From contig JAUSOD010000062.1 of assembly GCA_030656215.1 (NCBI GenBank), forward strand, positions 1 through 64,000: a stretch of DNA of 64,000 nt, given 5' to 3'. The notes beneath the pieces are model-generated. The model was not told the DNA's origin. It did no database searches and was given only the letters and a program-made list of their open reading frames with translations. How positions within the stretch are numbered: the first letter of the stretch is position 1; each line of letters begins with the position of its first letter. Position numbers and translations under genes: made by a program. Source of the stretch: Azoarcus sp. (GTDB lineage: Bacteria; Pseudomonadota; Gammaproteobacteria; Burkholderiales; Rhodocyclaceae). Below are positions 43,433 through 53,197 of the stretch, piece after piece.

Positions 43433-44797
43433 ATGAAGCAGATGCCCGAAAAAATCGGAAAGTATCGGATCGTGCGCGAGTTGGGGCGCGGCGCGACGGC
43501 GATCGTTTACCTCGCCGAGAACCCTCACTACCCCGAGCCGGTCGCGCTCAAACACGTCAAGTTTGATGACAAGGCGCGCGACGAGGCGAAGTGGAACCGC
43601 CGTATGCTCAAACTGCTAAAGGCAGAAGAGGCAGTGGCGCGACGGCTGGATCACCCCAATATCATCCGGATCTTCGAGGCCGTGGTAGAGGCCGACGAGG
43701 CCTTCGTGGTGATGGAGTATTTCCCGGGACTGACACTCGAGCGCTATTGCAGCTTCGAGCGCCTGCTCCCGGTGCACCGTGTGATCGGCATCATTTTCAA
43801 GTGCTGCATGGCGCTCGATCATGCTTACCGAAACGGCATCGTCCATCGTGACATCAAGCCGGCCAACATCCTGGTGGACGAGAACGACAATGTGAAGATC
43901 ACCGATTTCGGGCTGGCACTCAACATCAGCAAGAAAATCGATACCGACTCCACTTTCATCATGGGGGTCGGCTCGCCGGCTTACATGAGTCCGGAGCAGA
44001 TCAAGGGCTATCCGCTCAACCAGAAGACCGACCTGTACTCGCTGGGCGTGGTGCTCTTTCATCTGCTGACCGGGCGACTACCTTTCCGGGCGGCCAACCC
44101 GGCTCAGCTGGTGTACAAAATCATCAACGCCGATCAGCCCTCGGTGTCTCAGCTCAATCCGGATATCCCCGAGCAGATGGATGCGGTAATCCGCAAGGCG
44201 CTCGAAAAGGACCTTTACTCGCGCTACAAGAATGGGGCCGAGTTTGCCAAGGATCTTGCGGCTGTTCGATACAAGATCGTCGACGATAGCATCGTGCCGC
44301 CCGATACCAGTCGTTTCACGATGATGCGCAAGCTGGCGTTTTTCACCGTGTTCGACGACATCGATTTGTGGGAGGCCTTGCGTATCTGTTCGTGGCGCAA
44401 GGCCGACGAACATGTGACGCTGATGCGTGAGCGCGATGCAGACCAGCGTTTCGGTATCGTGCTGTCGGGGCGTGTCGAACTGTCGATCGAGGGCCGCAAA
44501 GTGCTCGAGCTCGGTACGGGTGAGGTCTTTGGCGAGCAGGCGTGGCTGGATCACCTGGAGCATCGACACATGATGACCTCGGTGTCTCTCGAGCCGCTGA
44601 TCTATCTCGAGATCAACCCGGCGGCACTCGCCCTTGCCACGGAAGAGGTGCAGGAGTTGTTTCGCCGACAGGTTTCAACGGTGGTCGTCAGGCGTCTCGC
44701 CGATGTCAGTCGCGCGCTTGCCAAACATGGAGCGCCCGCTACCCGGGGCGACTACACGGCCACCGGCGGGCTGGATCTGCAACTGGTCGAGGATTGA
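43433..44797 (+). CDS. Ser/Thr protein kinase fused to a cyclic-nucleotide-binding-type domain
   Basis: 454 aa. Hanks-type kinase (about residues 8-290): P-loop LGRGATAIVYLAE, ATP Lys in PVALKHVKF, HRDIKPANIL and DFG with SPAYMSPEQ activation segment. The C-terminal third (about 325-430) has the jelly-roll features of a CNB/Crp domain: RFGIVLSGRVELSIEGRKVLELGTGEVFGEQAWLD. The phosphate-binding cassette is degenerate (GEQAWLDHLEHRHMM instead of FGExALx-RxA), so cAMP binding is doubtful. No transmembrane or PASTA region. Stand-alone, with 262 bp upstream (43171-43432) containing no other feature I can support. Substrates unknown. Confidence 0.9.
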   Translation: MKQMPEKIGKYRIVRELGRGATAIVYLAENPHYPEPVALKHVKFDDKARDEAKWNRRMLKLLKAEEAVARRLDHPNIIRIFEAVVEADEAFVVMEYFPGLTLERYCSFERLLPVHRVIGIIFKCCMALDHAYRNGIVHRDIKPANILVDENDNVKITDFGLALNISKKIDTDSTFIMGVGSPAYMSPEQIKGYPLNQKTDLYSLGVVLFHLLTGRLPFRAANPAQLVYKIINADQPSVSQLNPDIPEQMDAVIRKALEKDLYSRYKNGAEFAKDLAAVRYKIVDDSIVPPDTSRFTMMRKLAFFTVFDDIDLWEALRICSWRKADEHVTLMRERDADQRFGIVLSGRVELSIEGRKVLELGTGEVFGEQAWLDHLEHRHMMTSVSLEPLIYLEINPAALALATEEVQELFRRQVSTVVVRRLADVSRALAKHGAPATRGDYTATGGLDLQLVED

Positions 44798-44800
44798 GGG

Positions 44801-45844
44801 CTACACGCTCAGATCGACTTGGCTGACGGTGCCGACGCCGCCATCCTCGCGCAGATAGATGCTGCTCGCGCGCATCTCGCCCAGCGTCTGGTTTGCTGCA
44901 TTGCGAACACTGAACGGGGTATCGACGTTGTTCAGGTAGAGCGCACCGATGCCTGCTTCGGCCAGTGTCTTCAATGTGCCTTTGCCTTCGGCGTCTGGTT
45001 GCCAGATGCGCAGCTTGGCGAAGTCGGTGTCGTTCTCGTCGATCCAGCCGTTGCCGTCCCCATCCAGTTGGGCGAGGTCGGCAAATCCGTTGCCGCTCAT
45101 CGGTCCGAACAGCTCACGTCCATCGTCGATCCGGCCATTCGCATTGCGGTCGAAGGCCAGAAATCCACTTCCGCTGATCAACGGGATGTTCTCCATCGTG
45201 CCGTCGGCATCAAGGTCGAAAGCGAAGCGCTGATCGGAGAGCGCAGCGGCAGGGCCGCCGAAATCAAGCATCAGGGGGTCCTTCAGGCGCGCGTCGCCAG
45301 CCCGGAACTGCGTCGAAACAGACTCCGTGTAGCTGCGCTCCATGCTGAAGCTGAGCTGAAAGCGAATCTCCGCGCCGTCCGCGGTGCGCACCACTCCTTC
45401 GGCGTCAAAGCGTGTCTGTTCGACCTCGGCATAGTTTGCCTCGTAGTCGTACTCGATGCCGAAGCCTGCGCGTCCGGGGACGGTTTCTTCACCCTGCTTG
45501 CCGTTCGTGACCGGGCCCGCTGCAGCTTGCATGCTGCCACCGCCGTGCAGATCGCTCATGCGCAGGAAGCGTACCGGTCGGCCGGTGAGCGCTTCGATCA
45601 TGCTGATCAGCACCGCCAGTCGAGGGTCCGAGTCGGTGACGTCCTCGACCGCGGCAGTTGCGTCGGCTTGCTGTGCCGCCATCCCCTCGCCGGACAGTCG
45701 CACCAGGTCCGGTCTTGCCCGCGGCTGTGCGTTCGCGGCCTCGGCGGGCGCATCGCGCCACATCTCGAGCCGTTCGCTCACCTTCAATTGCTGCATGGAA
45801 AAGTGACTGGACTGCAGCTCGATGCTGGCGGCGGCGATTTTCAT
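44801..45844 (-). CDS. EF-hand calcium-binding protein of unknown function, sigma-28 promoter
   Basis: 347 aa, cytoplasmic-looking N-terminus with no signal peptide (MKIAAASIELQSSHFSMQQL). Two EF-hand-like calcium loops: DRNANGRIDDGREL and DGDGNGWIDENDTD; a third weaker DLDADGTMEN precedes them. The N-terminal 150 residues are helical and low complexity; residues 150-347 form a mixed beta region. I recognise no named family. A near-consensus flagellar sigma-28 promoter lies 34 bp upstream, so it should be expressed with late flagellar genes. Could be an export or motility-associated Ca-responsive protein; that is inference. Confidence 0.75.
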   Translation of the reverse strand: MKIAAASIELQSSHFSMQQLKVSERLEMWRDAPAEAANAQPRARPDLVRLSGEGMAAQQADATAAVEDVTDSDPRLAVLISMIEALTGRPVRFLRMSDLHGGGSMQAAAGPVTNGKQGEETVPGRAGFGIEYDYEANYAEVEQTRFDAEGVVRTADGAEIRFQLSFSMERSYTESVSTQFRAGDARLKDPLMLDFGGPAAALSDQRFAFDLDADGTMENIPLISGSGFLAFDRNANGRIDDGRELFGPMSGNGFADLAQLDGDGNGWIDENDTDFAKLRIWQPDAEGKGTLKTLAEAGIGALYLNNVDTPFSVRNAANQTLGEMRASSIYLREDGGVGTVSQVDLSV

Positions 45845-45877
45845 GGAGATCTCCCGGGATTCCTCTACCCGGGCTAA

Positions 45878-45904
45878 TTAACGGCACCGACCGCACAAAC
45901 TTGA
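45878..45904 (-). promoter_or_regulatory. Sigma-28 (FliA) promoter of the EF-hand gene
   Basis: On the minus strand TCAAGTTT (45904-45897), 11-nt spacer, GCCGTTAA (45885-45878). Consensus is TAAAGTTT-N11-GCCGATAA, so each half matches 7 of 8 with the exact spacer. Predicted +1 near 45871, 27 bp before the ATG, with GGGAG as ribosome site. Confidence 0.7.
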
Positions 45905-45950
45905 ATCGGGCGGCCAGTGTGAGGGTGAGGGCCGGGCCGCGGCAGCGTAC

Positions 45951-46343
45951 TCAGCGGCGGTGGTGATCGACCACAATGCGAACCCTGCGGTCGGGGTCGC
46001 CAACGGCCAGATTCACGATCCAGGTCAGCACGCTGTAGAGCAGGGCACCCCAGAACGCCGTCCAGAAGTCACTCACCTGCACGCCACCGACCAGTCCGGA
46101 AACACCCCAGAACAGGAAGGCGTTGATGACCAGGGTGAACAGGCCCAGCGTGAGCAGGGTGATGGGCAGCGTGATCAGGACCAGGATCGGGCGGATGAGG
46201 GCATTGACCAGGCCCAGCAACACGGCCGCCGCGAGCGCCGAAAGGTAGCTCTCGACCGTGATTCCCGAGATGATCTCGGGAATGATCAGCAGCGCGACCG
46301 CGTTCAATGCCCAGCGCAGGAGCAGTCGCAAGGTGGGATTCAT
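45951..46343 (-). CDS. YvlD / DUF360-like small membrane protein (phage holin family IV type)
   Basis: 130 aa from the ATG at 46343, whose A overlaps the hemH stop (TAATG). Three to four hydrophobic helices (WALNAVALLIIPEIISGI, LSALAAAVLLGLVNALI, VLITLPITLLTLGLFTLVINAFLF in parts) with NALIRPILVLITLPIT, the YvlD/holin-IV signature. Called holin-like by homology, but bacterial members are ordinary membrane proteins of unclear role. Co-transcribed and coupled with hemH. Confidence 0.85.
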   Translation of the reverse strand: MNPTLRLLLRWALNAVALLIIPEIISGITVESYLSALAAAVLLGLVNALIRPILVLITLPITLLTLGLFTLVINAFLFWGVSGLVGGVQVSDFWTAFWGALLYSVLTWIVNLAVGDPDRRVRIVVDHHRR

Positions 46344-47440
46344 TACTGCTTTGCCCCCAGGTCGAGTGCGCGTTGTCGAGCGGCGGCGCAGGCTTCCGGC
46401 GTGTCGGCAGGACGCTCGAGCCAGTGCCCCAGATGACGGCGGGTGATGGCGGTGAGTGCGGCAATCCAGTCGTGGCGCTCGTTGAGGCAGGGGATGTAGT
46501 GAAAGGTCTTGCCGCCATGGGTGAGGAAAGCTTCCTTGCACTCGATCGCCATCTCCTCGAGGGTCTCGAGGCAGTCTGACACGAAGCCCGGGCACATCAC
46601 GTCCACTCGCCCGACGCCTTCGCGCGCAAGCGCTTCAAGAGTGGGTTGGGTGTAGGGCTTCAGCCACTCGGCCTTGCCGAAACGCGACTGAAAGGTCACC
46701 AGGATGCGGTCGGCCGGGAAGTCAAGCGACTCCGCGACCAGACGGGCGGTCTTGTGGCATTCGCAGTGGTAAGGGTCGCCGAGTTCTAGCGTACGCCGCG
46801 GGATGCCATGAAAGCTCATGACCAGCCGGTCGGGTTCGCCGTGCTGCATCCAGTGGTCGCGTACGCTCTGGGCCAGCGCCGCAATGTAGCCAGGATCATC
46901 CTGATAGCTGCGCACGTAGCGTACCTCGGGCAGGTTGCGCCAATGCTGCAGGCTGCGGCTGACTTCATCCATCACGCTGGCGGTGGTGCTGCCGGCAAAC
47001 TGCGGGTAGAGCGGCACGACCAGAATACGGGTGCAGCCGCGTGCGCGCATGGCATTGAGCGTGTCGGGAATGGATGGCGCACCGTAGCGCATCGCCCAGG
47101 CGACATCGATATCGGTGCGGGCTTCGGCGTTCAGGTAGCCGTCGAGGAGTTTCGCCTGGCGTTCGGTGTGAACCTTGAGCGGCGAGCCTTCCTCCATCCA
47201 TACGCTGGCATATTTAGCCGCCGACTTTGCCGGGCGGGTGTTGAGGATGATGCCATTGAGGATCGGCCACCACACCAGGCGCGGAATCTCCACTACCCGC
47301 GGGTCGGACAGGAACTGCTTCAGATACGGGCGTAGCGCCGCCGCAGTGGGTGCGGCAGGGGTGCCGAGGTTGACCAGCAATACGCCGGTACGCGCCGGGG
47401 TGCCGTGGGTGTAGGGGGGTTCGGGCCAGTAACGGGCCAT
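46343..47440 (-). CDS. hemH: Ferrochelatase
   Basis: 365 aa. Inserts Fe(II) into protoporphyrin IX as the last step of haem synthesis. [31 protein letters not shown], catalytic His in MSFHGIPRR, acidic metal path with [17 protein letters not shown]. Slightly longer than E. coli HemH. hemB is 30 kb away. Coupled to the YvlD-like gene downstream; hrcA lies 47 bp upstream. Confidence 0.97.
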   Translation of the reverse strand: MARYWPEPPYTHGTPARTGVLLVNLGTPAAPTAAALRPYLKQFLSDPRVVEIPRLVWWPILNGIILNTRPAKSAAKYASVWMEEGSPLKVHTERQAKLLDGYLNAEARTDIDVAWAMRYGAPSIPDTLNAMRARGCTRILVVPLYPQFAGSTTASVMDEVSRSLQHWRNLPEVRYVRSYQDDPGYIAALAQSVRDHWMQHGEPDRLVMSFHGIPRRTLELGDPYHCECHKTARLVAESLDFPADRILVTFQSRFGKAEWLKPYTQPTLEALAREGVGRVDVMCPGFVSDCLETLEEMAIECKEAFLTHGGKTFHYIPCLNERHDWIAALTAITRRHLGHWLERPADTPEACAAARQRALDLGAKQ

Positions 47441-47487
47441 GCGGATCCTTCAGGGTGGTTGTCGTGCCAGGTGCCCCGGCAGGGCGC

Positions 47488-48516
47488 CTAGTTGTTGGAG
47501 GAGAGCGCGTTCGATAGCAGACGGGCGGTGATGTCCACGATCGGGATGACCCGGTCGTAGGCCATCCGGGTCGGCCCGATCACGCCCACCGAGCCGACGA
47601 TGCGGCCGTCGACCTCGTAGGGCGCGGTAATCACGCTGCAGCCGTCGAGCTGCGCAAGTCCGGATTCGTCGCCGATGAAGATCTGAACCCCCTGCGCACG
47701 GTTGGACAGGTCAAGCAACTGCATCAGTCCGGTGCGTTGCTCAAAGAGTTTGAACAGTTCGCGCAGGCGCGACATGTTCGATGACAGATCCTCGATATCG
47801 AGCAGGTTGGTCTCTCCCGAGATCACGTAATTTGCCGAGGAGTCTTCGGCTGCCTCGGAGCCGGCTTCAACCGTGGCAGTCATCAGTTCGGTCATGTCGC
47901 TGCGCAATTGCTTGAGCTCGGTCTGGATGCGCTTGCGGATGTCTTCAAAGGCGAGTCCGGCAAAATGTTCGTTCAGATAGCTTGCCGCCGTGCTGAGTTC
48001 CGCCGCGGAGTAGGCGCGGCGGGTGATCAGGATGCGGTTCTGCACGTCGCCCGCAGAGGTAACGATAATCAGCAGGATGCGGTTCTCCGACAGGCTGATG
48101 AACTCGATCTGGCGGATGCGAACGGTTTCCTTGCGCGGGGTGACCACCACACCGGCGAACTGGGTGAGATCGGACAGCAGGTGCGAGGCGGAGTTGATCA
48201 GCCGCTGTGGCTGGTCGGGCAGAAGTTGCCCCCGGAGCGCCTGCACGCGGGTGCTTTCCATCGGCTGCACGGTGAGCAGGGCGTCGACGAAAAAGCGGTA
48301 TCCGAGGGCGGTGGGCACGCGACCGGCGGAGGTGTGCGGGCTCGCAATGAAACCCATCTCCTCGAGATCGCTCATCACGTTGCGCACCGTTGCCGGTGAA
48401 AGCTCCAGACCCGAGTATCGCGACAGCGCGCGCGAGCCCACCGGCTGACCCTCCGCGATGTAGCGTTCGATCAGTGTCTTGAGCAGGATTTGGGAGCGGG
48501 TATCGAGTTGTTTCAT
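47488..48516 (-). CDS. hrcA: Heat-inducible transcription repressor HrcA
   Basis: 342 aa, normal length. Represses groE/dnaK heat-shock genes through CIRCE elements. N-terminal winged helix [42 protein letters not shown], central GAF-like domain and C-terminal [16 protein letters not shown]-like [14 protein letters not shown]. No CIRCE repeat was seen in the 125-bp divergent gap to nadK, and no chaperone gene is in the window. Confidence 0.96.
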   Translation of the reverse strand: MKQLDTRSQILLKTLIERYIAEGQPVGSRALSRYSGLELSPATVRNVMSDLEEMGFIASPHTSAGRVPTALGYRFFVDALLTVQPMESTRVQALRGQLLPDQPQRLINSASHLLSDLTQFAGVVVTPRKETVRIRQIEFISLSENRILLIIVTSAGDVQNRILITRRAYSAAELSTAASYLNEHFAGLAFEDIRKRIQTELKQLRSDMTELMTATVEAGSEAAEDSSANYVISGETNLLDIEDLSSNMSRLRELFKLFEQRTGLMQLLDLSNRAQGVQIFIGDESGLAQLDGCSVITAPYEVDGRIVGSVGVIGPTRMAYDRVIPIVDITARLLSNALSSNN

Positions 48517-48641
48517 GGTTGAAGGCGAATATAGCCCGATTCTAGGGAACTGCGTGCCTTGCTGCCAAGCTCAGCTGCTTGTTCGCACGAACTGCGCCCG
48601 TGCGCGCATGACAGAATCCGAATGTGGTTTAATCCGCAGCC

Positions 48642-49526
48642 ATGACCCTGAGCTTCTCCAACATTGCATTGATCGGAAAGTACCAGAGCCCGGATGTGGC
48701 CGAGTCGGTGCTGCTGATCGCCCGTTTCCTGCGCGAACGGGGGCTGGAAGTAGTGATCGAGCAGGGTACCGCGAGTTCCATAGGCAACGCCGAAGGCTTC
48801 CCGGTTGCAACCTATGAAGAGATCGCAGAGAACGCGGACCTTGCGGTGGTCGTCGGTGGCGATGGCACCATGCTCCACACCGCCCGGCGTCTTGCCGATC
48901 GTGCCGTGCCGCTGGCCGGGGTAAACCTCGGGCGGCTAGGTTTTCTGACCGATATCGCGCGCAAGGACGTCTTGCTGAGGCTGGGTGAAATCCTCGACGG
49001 AAAGTACTGCGAGGAATCGCGTTCGATGCTGGATGCCGAGATCCTGCGCGGTGGCCAGCGCATCTTCCAGACACTTGCGCTCAATGATGTGGTGGTTAAC
49101 CGGGGCGAGCTGGGACGGATGATCGAGTTCGATCTGTCGATCGACGGCGAGTTCGTGTACACCCAGCGTTCCGACGGCATGATCGTGTCGACCCCGACCG
49201 GTTCCACCGCTTACGCGCTGTCGGCCAACGGGCCGATCCTGCATCCGAGCGTGGGGGGCATTGCGCTGGTGCCCTTGTGCCCGCATGCGCTGACTGCGCG
49301 CCCGGTCACCCTGCCGGATTCGTGCTGCATCGAGATCGAGCTGCTGCCGCCGCACGACGCCCGCGTCCATTTCGACGGCCAGGCCCGTTTCGATGCACGG
49401 GCCGGAGATCGGGTGCGAATCACGCGGTCACCGCTGAGCCTGCGCCTGCTGCATCCGGTGGGCTACAGCTATTTCGCCATGTTGCGCGAAAAACTCCACT
49501 GGAGCGCTGCGCCGCGCCACAACTGA
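48642..49526 (+). CDS. nadK: NAD kinase
   Basis: 294 aa. Phosphorylates NAD to NADP using ATP or polyphosphate. GGDG motif VVVGGDGTMLHTARR, NLGRLGFLTDI, NDVVVNRGELGRMIEFD, and STPTGSTAYALSANGP. Normal length. Divergent from hrcA, 61 bp before recN; this hrcA-nadK-recN order is widespread in proteobacteria. A possible -10 (TTTAAT, 48628-48633) precedes the ATG. Confidence 0.97.
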   Translation: MTLSFSNIALIGKYQSPDVAESVLLIARFLRERGLEVVIEQGTASSIGNAEGFPVATYEEIAENADLAVVVGGDGTMLHTARRLADRAVPLAGVNLGRLGFLTDIARKDVLLRLGEILDGKYCEESRSMLDAEILRGGQRIFQTLALNDVVVNRGELGRMIEFDLSIDGEFVYTQRSDGMIVSTPTGSTAYALSANGPILHPSVGGIALVPLCPHALTARPVTLPDSCCIEIELLPPHDARVHFDGQARFDARAGDRVRITRSPLSLRLLHPVGYSYFAMLREKLHWSAAPRHN

Positions 49527-49587
49527 TGCGTCCTTCCTTTACCTTGCCGCTCGTGCGCGGCAGTTTGATCAGGCTGAATCCGAGACC

Positions 49588-51243
49588 ATGCTCCGCCGTC
49601 TGACCATCCGCGATTTTGTGATCGTCGACCGCCTGGAGCTCGATTTCGGCGCCGGGTTCGGCGCACTGACGGGTGAGACCGGTGCAGGCAAGTCCATCCT
49701 GCTTGACGCGCTTGGCCTGGCGCTGGGAGTTCGTGCCGACAGCGGGGTGGTGAGGGCCGGGCGCGACAAGGCCGATATCGCAGCCGAATTCGACCTGCCA
49801 CCGGAATCTGCGGTCGGCGCCTGGCTCATCGAACAGGAGCTGCCGCGCGACGACGATTGCGTGATGCTGCGTCGGGTGGTCGATGCAAATGGTCGGAGCA
49901 AGGCGTGGATCAACGGGACGCCGGTCACCCTTGCGCAACTGCGCACCGCTGGTGACTGGCTGGCCGACATCCATGGGCAACATGCCCATCATGCCCTGCT
50001 GCGCGTCGATGCCCAGCGCCAACTGGTGGATACCCATGCAGGTGCCGGAGTGCTCGCCTCCGCGGTGGCCACGTGCTGGCGCGAATGGCAGCGCATCGCC
50101 GAGCTGCGCCGCAGTGCGGAGCGAGATTCGGTCGCGTCCGCGCGCGAGCGGGAACTGCTCGGGTGGCAGCTGAAGGAGTTGCAGGAGCTTGGCTTCAGCG
50201 CGGCCGAATGGCTCGAGCTCAATGCCGAACACGGCCGTCTGGCCCATGCCGCCGGGCTGATGACCGGGGCTGACGAGGCCCTCGATACGCTGGGCGAGGG
50301 TGACTACGCGGTGACAAGCGTTCTTCGCCGGCTCGATGCGCAGATCGGGGAGATGGCCGGAATCGATCCCGCGCTGGCCGAGGTGCACGAGCTGGTCATG
50401 GCTGCGGCGATCCAGTCGGACGAGGCGCTTCATGCGCTGCGGCGCTATCGCGAACGACTCGATCTCGATCCGCAGCGGCTGGCCGAGATCGAGCGCCGGA
50501 TTTCGGCGGTAATGGATCTGGCGCGTAAGCATCGGGTTTCACCCGAGGCGCTGACGGTGCTCGAGGCAGAGTGGCGCGCTCGCCTTGATGCGCTCGATGC
50601 AAGTGCCGATCCGGCGCGGCTGGAGGCCGCAGAAGCGGCTGCGCGCAAGGAATACCTGGCCGCGGCAGAACGCCTGTCCGCCGCCCGCCAGCCGGCCGCT
50701 GCCGCGCTTTCGGTCGAGATCACCGAGGCGATGCAGTCGCTGGCGATGGCAGGCGGCCGTTTTGAAGTCGCGCTGCTGTCTTGCGAGCCTTCGCCTCATG
50801 GGGTGGAGAGCGTGGAGTTTCAGGTCGCCGCCAATCAGGGCCAGGCCTTGCGCGGCTTGGCGAAGGTGGTGTCTGGGGGGGAGCTGTCGCGTATCGGTCT
50901 GGCGATTCAGGTCATGACCAGCCGTGACTCCGGGACCCCGACCCTGATTTTCGATGAGGTCGACGTCGGTATCGGCGGCCGCGTGGCCGAAATCGTCGGC
51001 AAGTTGCTCCACCAGTTGGGGCGCGATCGTCAGGTCTTGTGCGTGACCCACCTGCCGCAAGTGGCGGCCTGTGCCGACTGGCAATGGCAGATTGCCAAAG
51101 CCGAGCGCGATGGCGAAACACTGAGCACCGTCACCGCGCTCGACGCTTCACACCGGGTGGAAGAAATTGCCCGCATGCTCGGTGGGGTGAGCATTACCGA
51201 CACCACCCGGCGTCACGCGGCAGAGATGCTCGGTCAGGGCTGA
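49588..51243 (+). CDS. recN: DNA repair protein RecN
   Basis: 551 aa SMC-like ATPase. Walker A GETGAGKSILLDALGLALG, long central coiled coil (about residues 155-360, rich in Arg/Glu/Ala), signature VVSGGELSRIGLAIQVM, Walker B PTLIFDEVDVGIGGRVAE, and His-switch VTHLPQVAACAD. Acts in double-strand break repair with RecA. Follows nadK. No LexA box looked for systematically; none obvious in the 61-bp gap. Confidence 0.97.
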   Translation: MLRRLTIRDFVIVDRLELDFGAGFGALTGETGAGKSILLDALGLALGVRADSGVVRAGRDKADIAAEFDLPPESAVGAWLIEQELPRDDDCVMLRRVVDANGRSKAWINGTPVTLAQLRTAGDWLADIHGQHAHHALLRVDAQRQLVDTHAGAGVLASAVATCWREWQRIAELRRSAERDSVASARERELLGWQLKELQELGFSAAEWLELNAEHGRLAHAAGLMTGADEALDTLGEGDYAVTSVLRRLDAQIGEMAGIDPALAEVHELVMAAAIQSDEALHALRRYRERLDLDPQRLAEIERRISAVMDLARKHRVSPEALTVLEAEWRARLDALDASADPARLEAAEAAARKEYLAAAERLSAARQPAAAALSVEITEAMQSLAMAGGRFEVALLSCEPSPHGVESVEFQVAANQGQALRGLAKVVSGGELSRIGLAIQVMTSRDSGTPTLIFDEVDVGIGGRVAEIVGKLLHQLGRDRQVLCVTHLPQVAACADWQWQIAKAERDGETLSTVTALDASHRVEEIARMLGGVSITDTTRRHAAEMLGQG

Positions 51244-51368
51244 TGTCCACGAGGGCTTGCAGGGCAGGCGAGTGACGTCACCGGGCCCGCACTGCAGCAG
51301 TAATGCAGCCCGCTGCTACTGGCTGCAATGCTGCGTGCCGTGAACCCAGCTGGGCTGTGTCAAGCTGA

Positions 51369-51800
51369 TCACTGATTGCGGTTGGGGCAGTCTTTGCGCA
51401 GGCAGTCGGCGTACAGGTACAGCGCGTGCTCTTTGACCACGAAGCCGCGTTCTTCGGCAATGTTGTTCTGGCGGCGTTCGATCTCGGGGTCGAAGAACTC
51501 CTCGACCTTGCCACACTGCAGGCACACCAGATGATCGTGGTGGGCCCCCTTGTTGAGCTCGAATACCGCCTTGCCGGATTCAAAGTAGTGTCGTTCGAGC
51601 AAGCCGGCATGCTCGAACTGGGTCAGTACGCGATAGACTGTGGCCAGCCCGATATCCATGCCTTCGTTCATCAGCAGTCGATAGACGTCTTCGGCCGTGA
51701 GGTGACGCTGTTCCGCATTCTGGAACAGGTCGAGGATCTTCAGGCGTGGGTAAGTGGCCTTAAGACCGATGCTTTTGAGGTTCTGCGAATTATCGGACAT
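51369..51800 (-). CDS. fur: Ferric uptake regulator
   Basis: 143 aa from the ATG at 51800, where homology begins ([20 protein letters not shown]). Iron-responsive repressor. Helix-turn-helix [18 protein letters not shown], sensing-site HHDHLVC, zinc pairs CLQCG and CLRKDC. Divergent from bamE, the arrangement usual in beta- and gammaproteobacteria. The 94-bp gap has a T-rich stretch but no clear Fur box. Convergent with recN; no hairpin terminator seen in 51244-51368. Confidence 0.97.
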   Translation of the reverse strand: MSDNSQNLKSIGLKATYPRLKILDLFQNAEQRHLTAEDVYRLLMNEGMDIGLATVYRVLTQFEHAGLLERHYFESGKAVFELNKGAHHDHLVCLQCGKVEEFFDPEIERRQNNIAEERGFVVKEHALYLYADCLRKDCPNRNQ

Positions 51801-51894
51801 GGTCGCCTGTCGGTGTGGCTGAGGAGCAAGACAACGTTGCATTGCGACGCTATGTTATATTTTTTGTCCTTTACTGAGAACCTTACGCGCTTTC

Positions 51895-52332
51895 ATGCGC
51901 ATTAATGTGACCCTCTCCATGCGTCTTACGTTCATCTCGGCGCTTGCCGCCGCCAGCCTGCTTGCGGGCTGCTCCTTCGGTTCGATCGCCGATCGTGTCA
52001 ATCCCTATCGCATCGATGTTCGCCAGGGAAACTATGTCGACCAGGCCATGGTCGCGCAGCTCAAGCGTGGCATGAGCCGTGATCAGGTGCGCTTTGTGCT
52101 CGGTTCGCCGCTTATTACCGACGTTTTCCGCACCGACCGGTGGGACTACGTCTATCGCTTCAAGCCCGGGCGGGGTGAGCTCGAACAGCGGACGATTTCG
52201 GTGTTCTTTGTCGATGATCGTCTGGATCGGGTCGAAGGCGACGTCAGCGGTGGTGATGCGAGTGCCGCGCTCGAGTCACAGCAGGCGGCGCGTTCGCGTG
52301 TCGTTGAAGTGCCCGCGGCGACCAAGGACTGA
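51895..52332 (+). CDS. bamE: Outer membrane protein assembly factor BamE
   Basis: 145 aa from ATG 51895; ATG 51919 ([18 protein letters not shown]) is the shorter alternative and gives a standard signal. Lipobox LLAGC. Lipoprotein subunit of the BAM complex that inserts beta-barrel proteins. The SmpA/OmlA core is [29 protein letters not shown] and the DYVYRF-type [13 protein letters not shown]. Divergent from fur; dapB starts 50 bp downstream. Confidence 0.95.
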   Translation: MRINVTLSMRLTFISALAAASLLAGCSFGSIADRVNPYRIDVRQGNYVDQAMVAQLKRGMSRDQVRFVLGSPLITDVFRTDRWDYVYRFKPGRGELEQRTISVFFVDDRLDRVEGDVSGGDASAALESQQAARSRVVEVPAATKD

Positions 52333-52382
52333 TTTTGTGTGTGCCTGCTCGTCGGGCCATGATGACTGACAGGATTTTGAAC

Positions 52383-53189
52383 ATGACGCCTATCCGCGTA
52401 GCGATTGCCGGCGCTTCCGGCCGCATGGGTCGCATGCTCATCGAGGCTGCGCTGCGGGATGACGAGGTGGTGCTTGCGGCCGCTTTCGATCGTCCCGGTA
52501 CGCCCTTCATCGGCCGCGATGCGGGCGAGTTGGTGGGAGTGGTCAGCGGGGTGGCGATCGGCGATGACCCTGGTGCGGCGATTGCCGCAGCCGATTGTCT
52601 GATTGATTTCACCCGACCCGAGGGCACGCTGGTGCATCTCGCCCAGGTCCGAGAGCAGGGCAAGGCGATGGTGATCGGCACCACCGGCTTCGATGCGGCC
52701 GGCAAGGCGAAGATTGCCGCTGCGGCAGAGTCGGTTCCGATTGTCTTTGCACCCAACATGGCCGTCGGCGTAAACGCGGTGTTCCGTCTGCTTGAGGTGG
52801 CGGCCCGTATTCTCAACGAGGGCTATGATGTGGAGGTGATCGAGGCGCACCACCGGTTCAAGGTGGATGCGCCCTCGGGTACGGCGCTGCGTATGGGTGA
52901 AGTGGTGGCGGGCGAGCTCGGTCGCGATCTGGAAACCTGCGCGATTTACGGGCGTGAGGGTGTGACTGGCGAGCGCAGGGCAGAGACCATCGGCTTTTCC
53001 ACCATTCGTGGCGGCGACGTCGTTGGCGACCATACCGTGTTGTTTGCCGGTATCGGCGAGCGCATCGAGATCACCCACAAGTCGGGCAGTCGCATGCCCT
53101 ATGCGCTGGGTTCCCTGCGTGCCGCGCGCTACCTGGGCGGACGCAAGGCCGGGCTGTTTGACATGCAGGATGTGCTTGGCTTGCGCTGA
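52383..53189 (+). CDS. dapB: 4-hydroxy-tetrahydrodipicolinate reductase
   Basis: 268 aa from the ATG at 52383 (AGGA upstream). Second committed step of lysine/meso-diaminopimelate synthesis. NAD(P) motif [21 protein letters not shown], catalytic [20 protein letters not shown], and the C-terminal [13 protein letters not shown]. Normal length. It lies between bamE and a hybrid kinase, the latter beginning 8 bp later. Confidence 0.97.
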   Translation: MTPIRVAIAGASGRMGRMLIEAALRDDEVVLAAAFDRPGTPFIGRDAGELVGVVSGVAIGDDPGAAIAAADCLIDFTRPEGTLVHLAQVREQGKAMVIGTTGFDAAGKAKIAAAAESVPIVFAPNMAVGVNAVFRLLEVAARILNEGYDVEVIEAHHRFKVDAPSGTALRMGEVVAGELGRDLETCAIYGREGVTGERRAETIGFSTIRGGDVVGDHTVLFAGIGERIEITHKSGSRMPYALGSLRAARYLGGRKAGLFDMQDVLGLR

Positions 53190-53197
53190 ACCCCTCC

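Noticed and set aside
48517-48641. Possible CIRCE operator in the hrcA-nadK gap
   Set aside because: The TTAGCACTC-N9-GAGTGCTAA repeat is absent.
51801-51894. Possible Fur box between fur and bamE
   Set aside because: The T-rich stretch does not show the GATAAT-type repeats; no 19-bp palindrome found.
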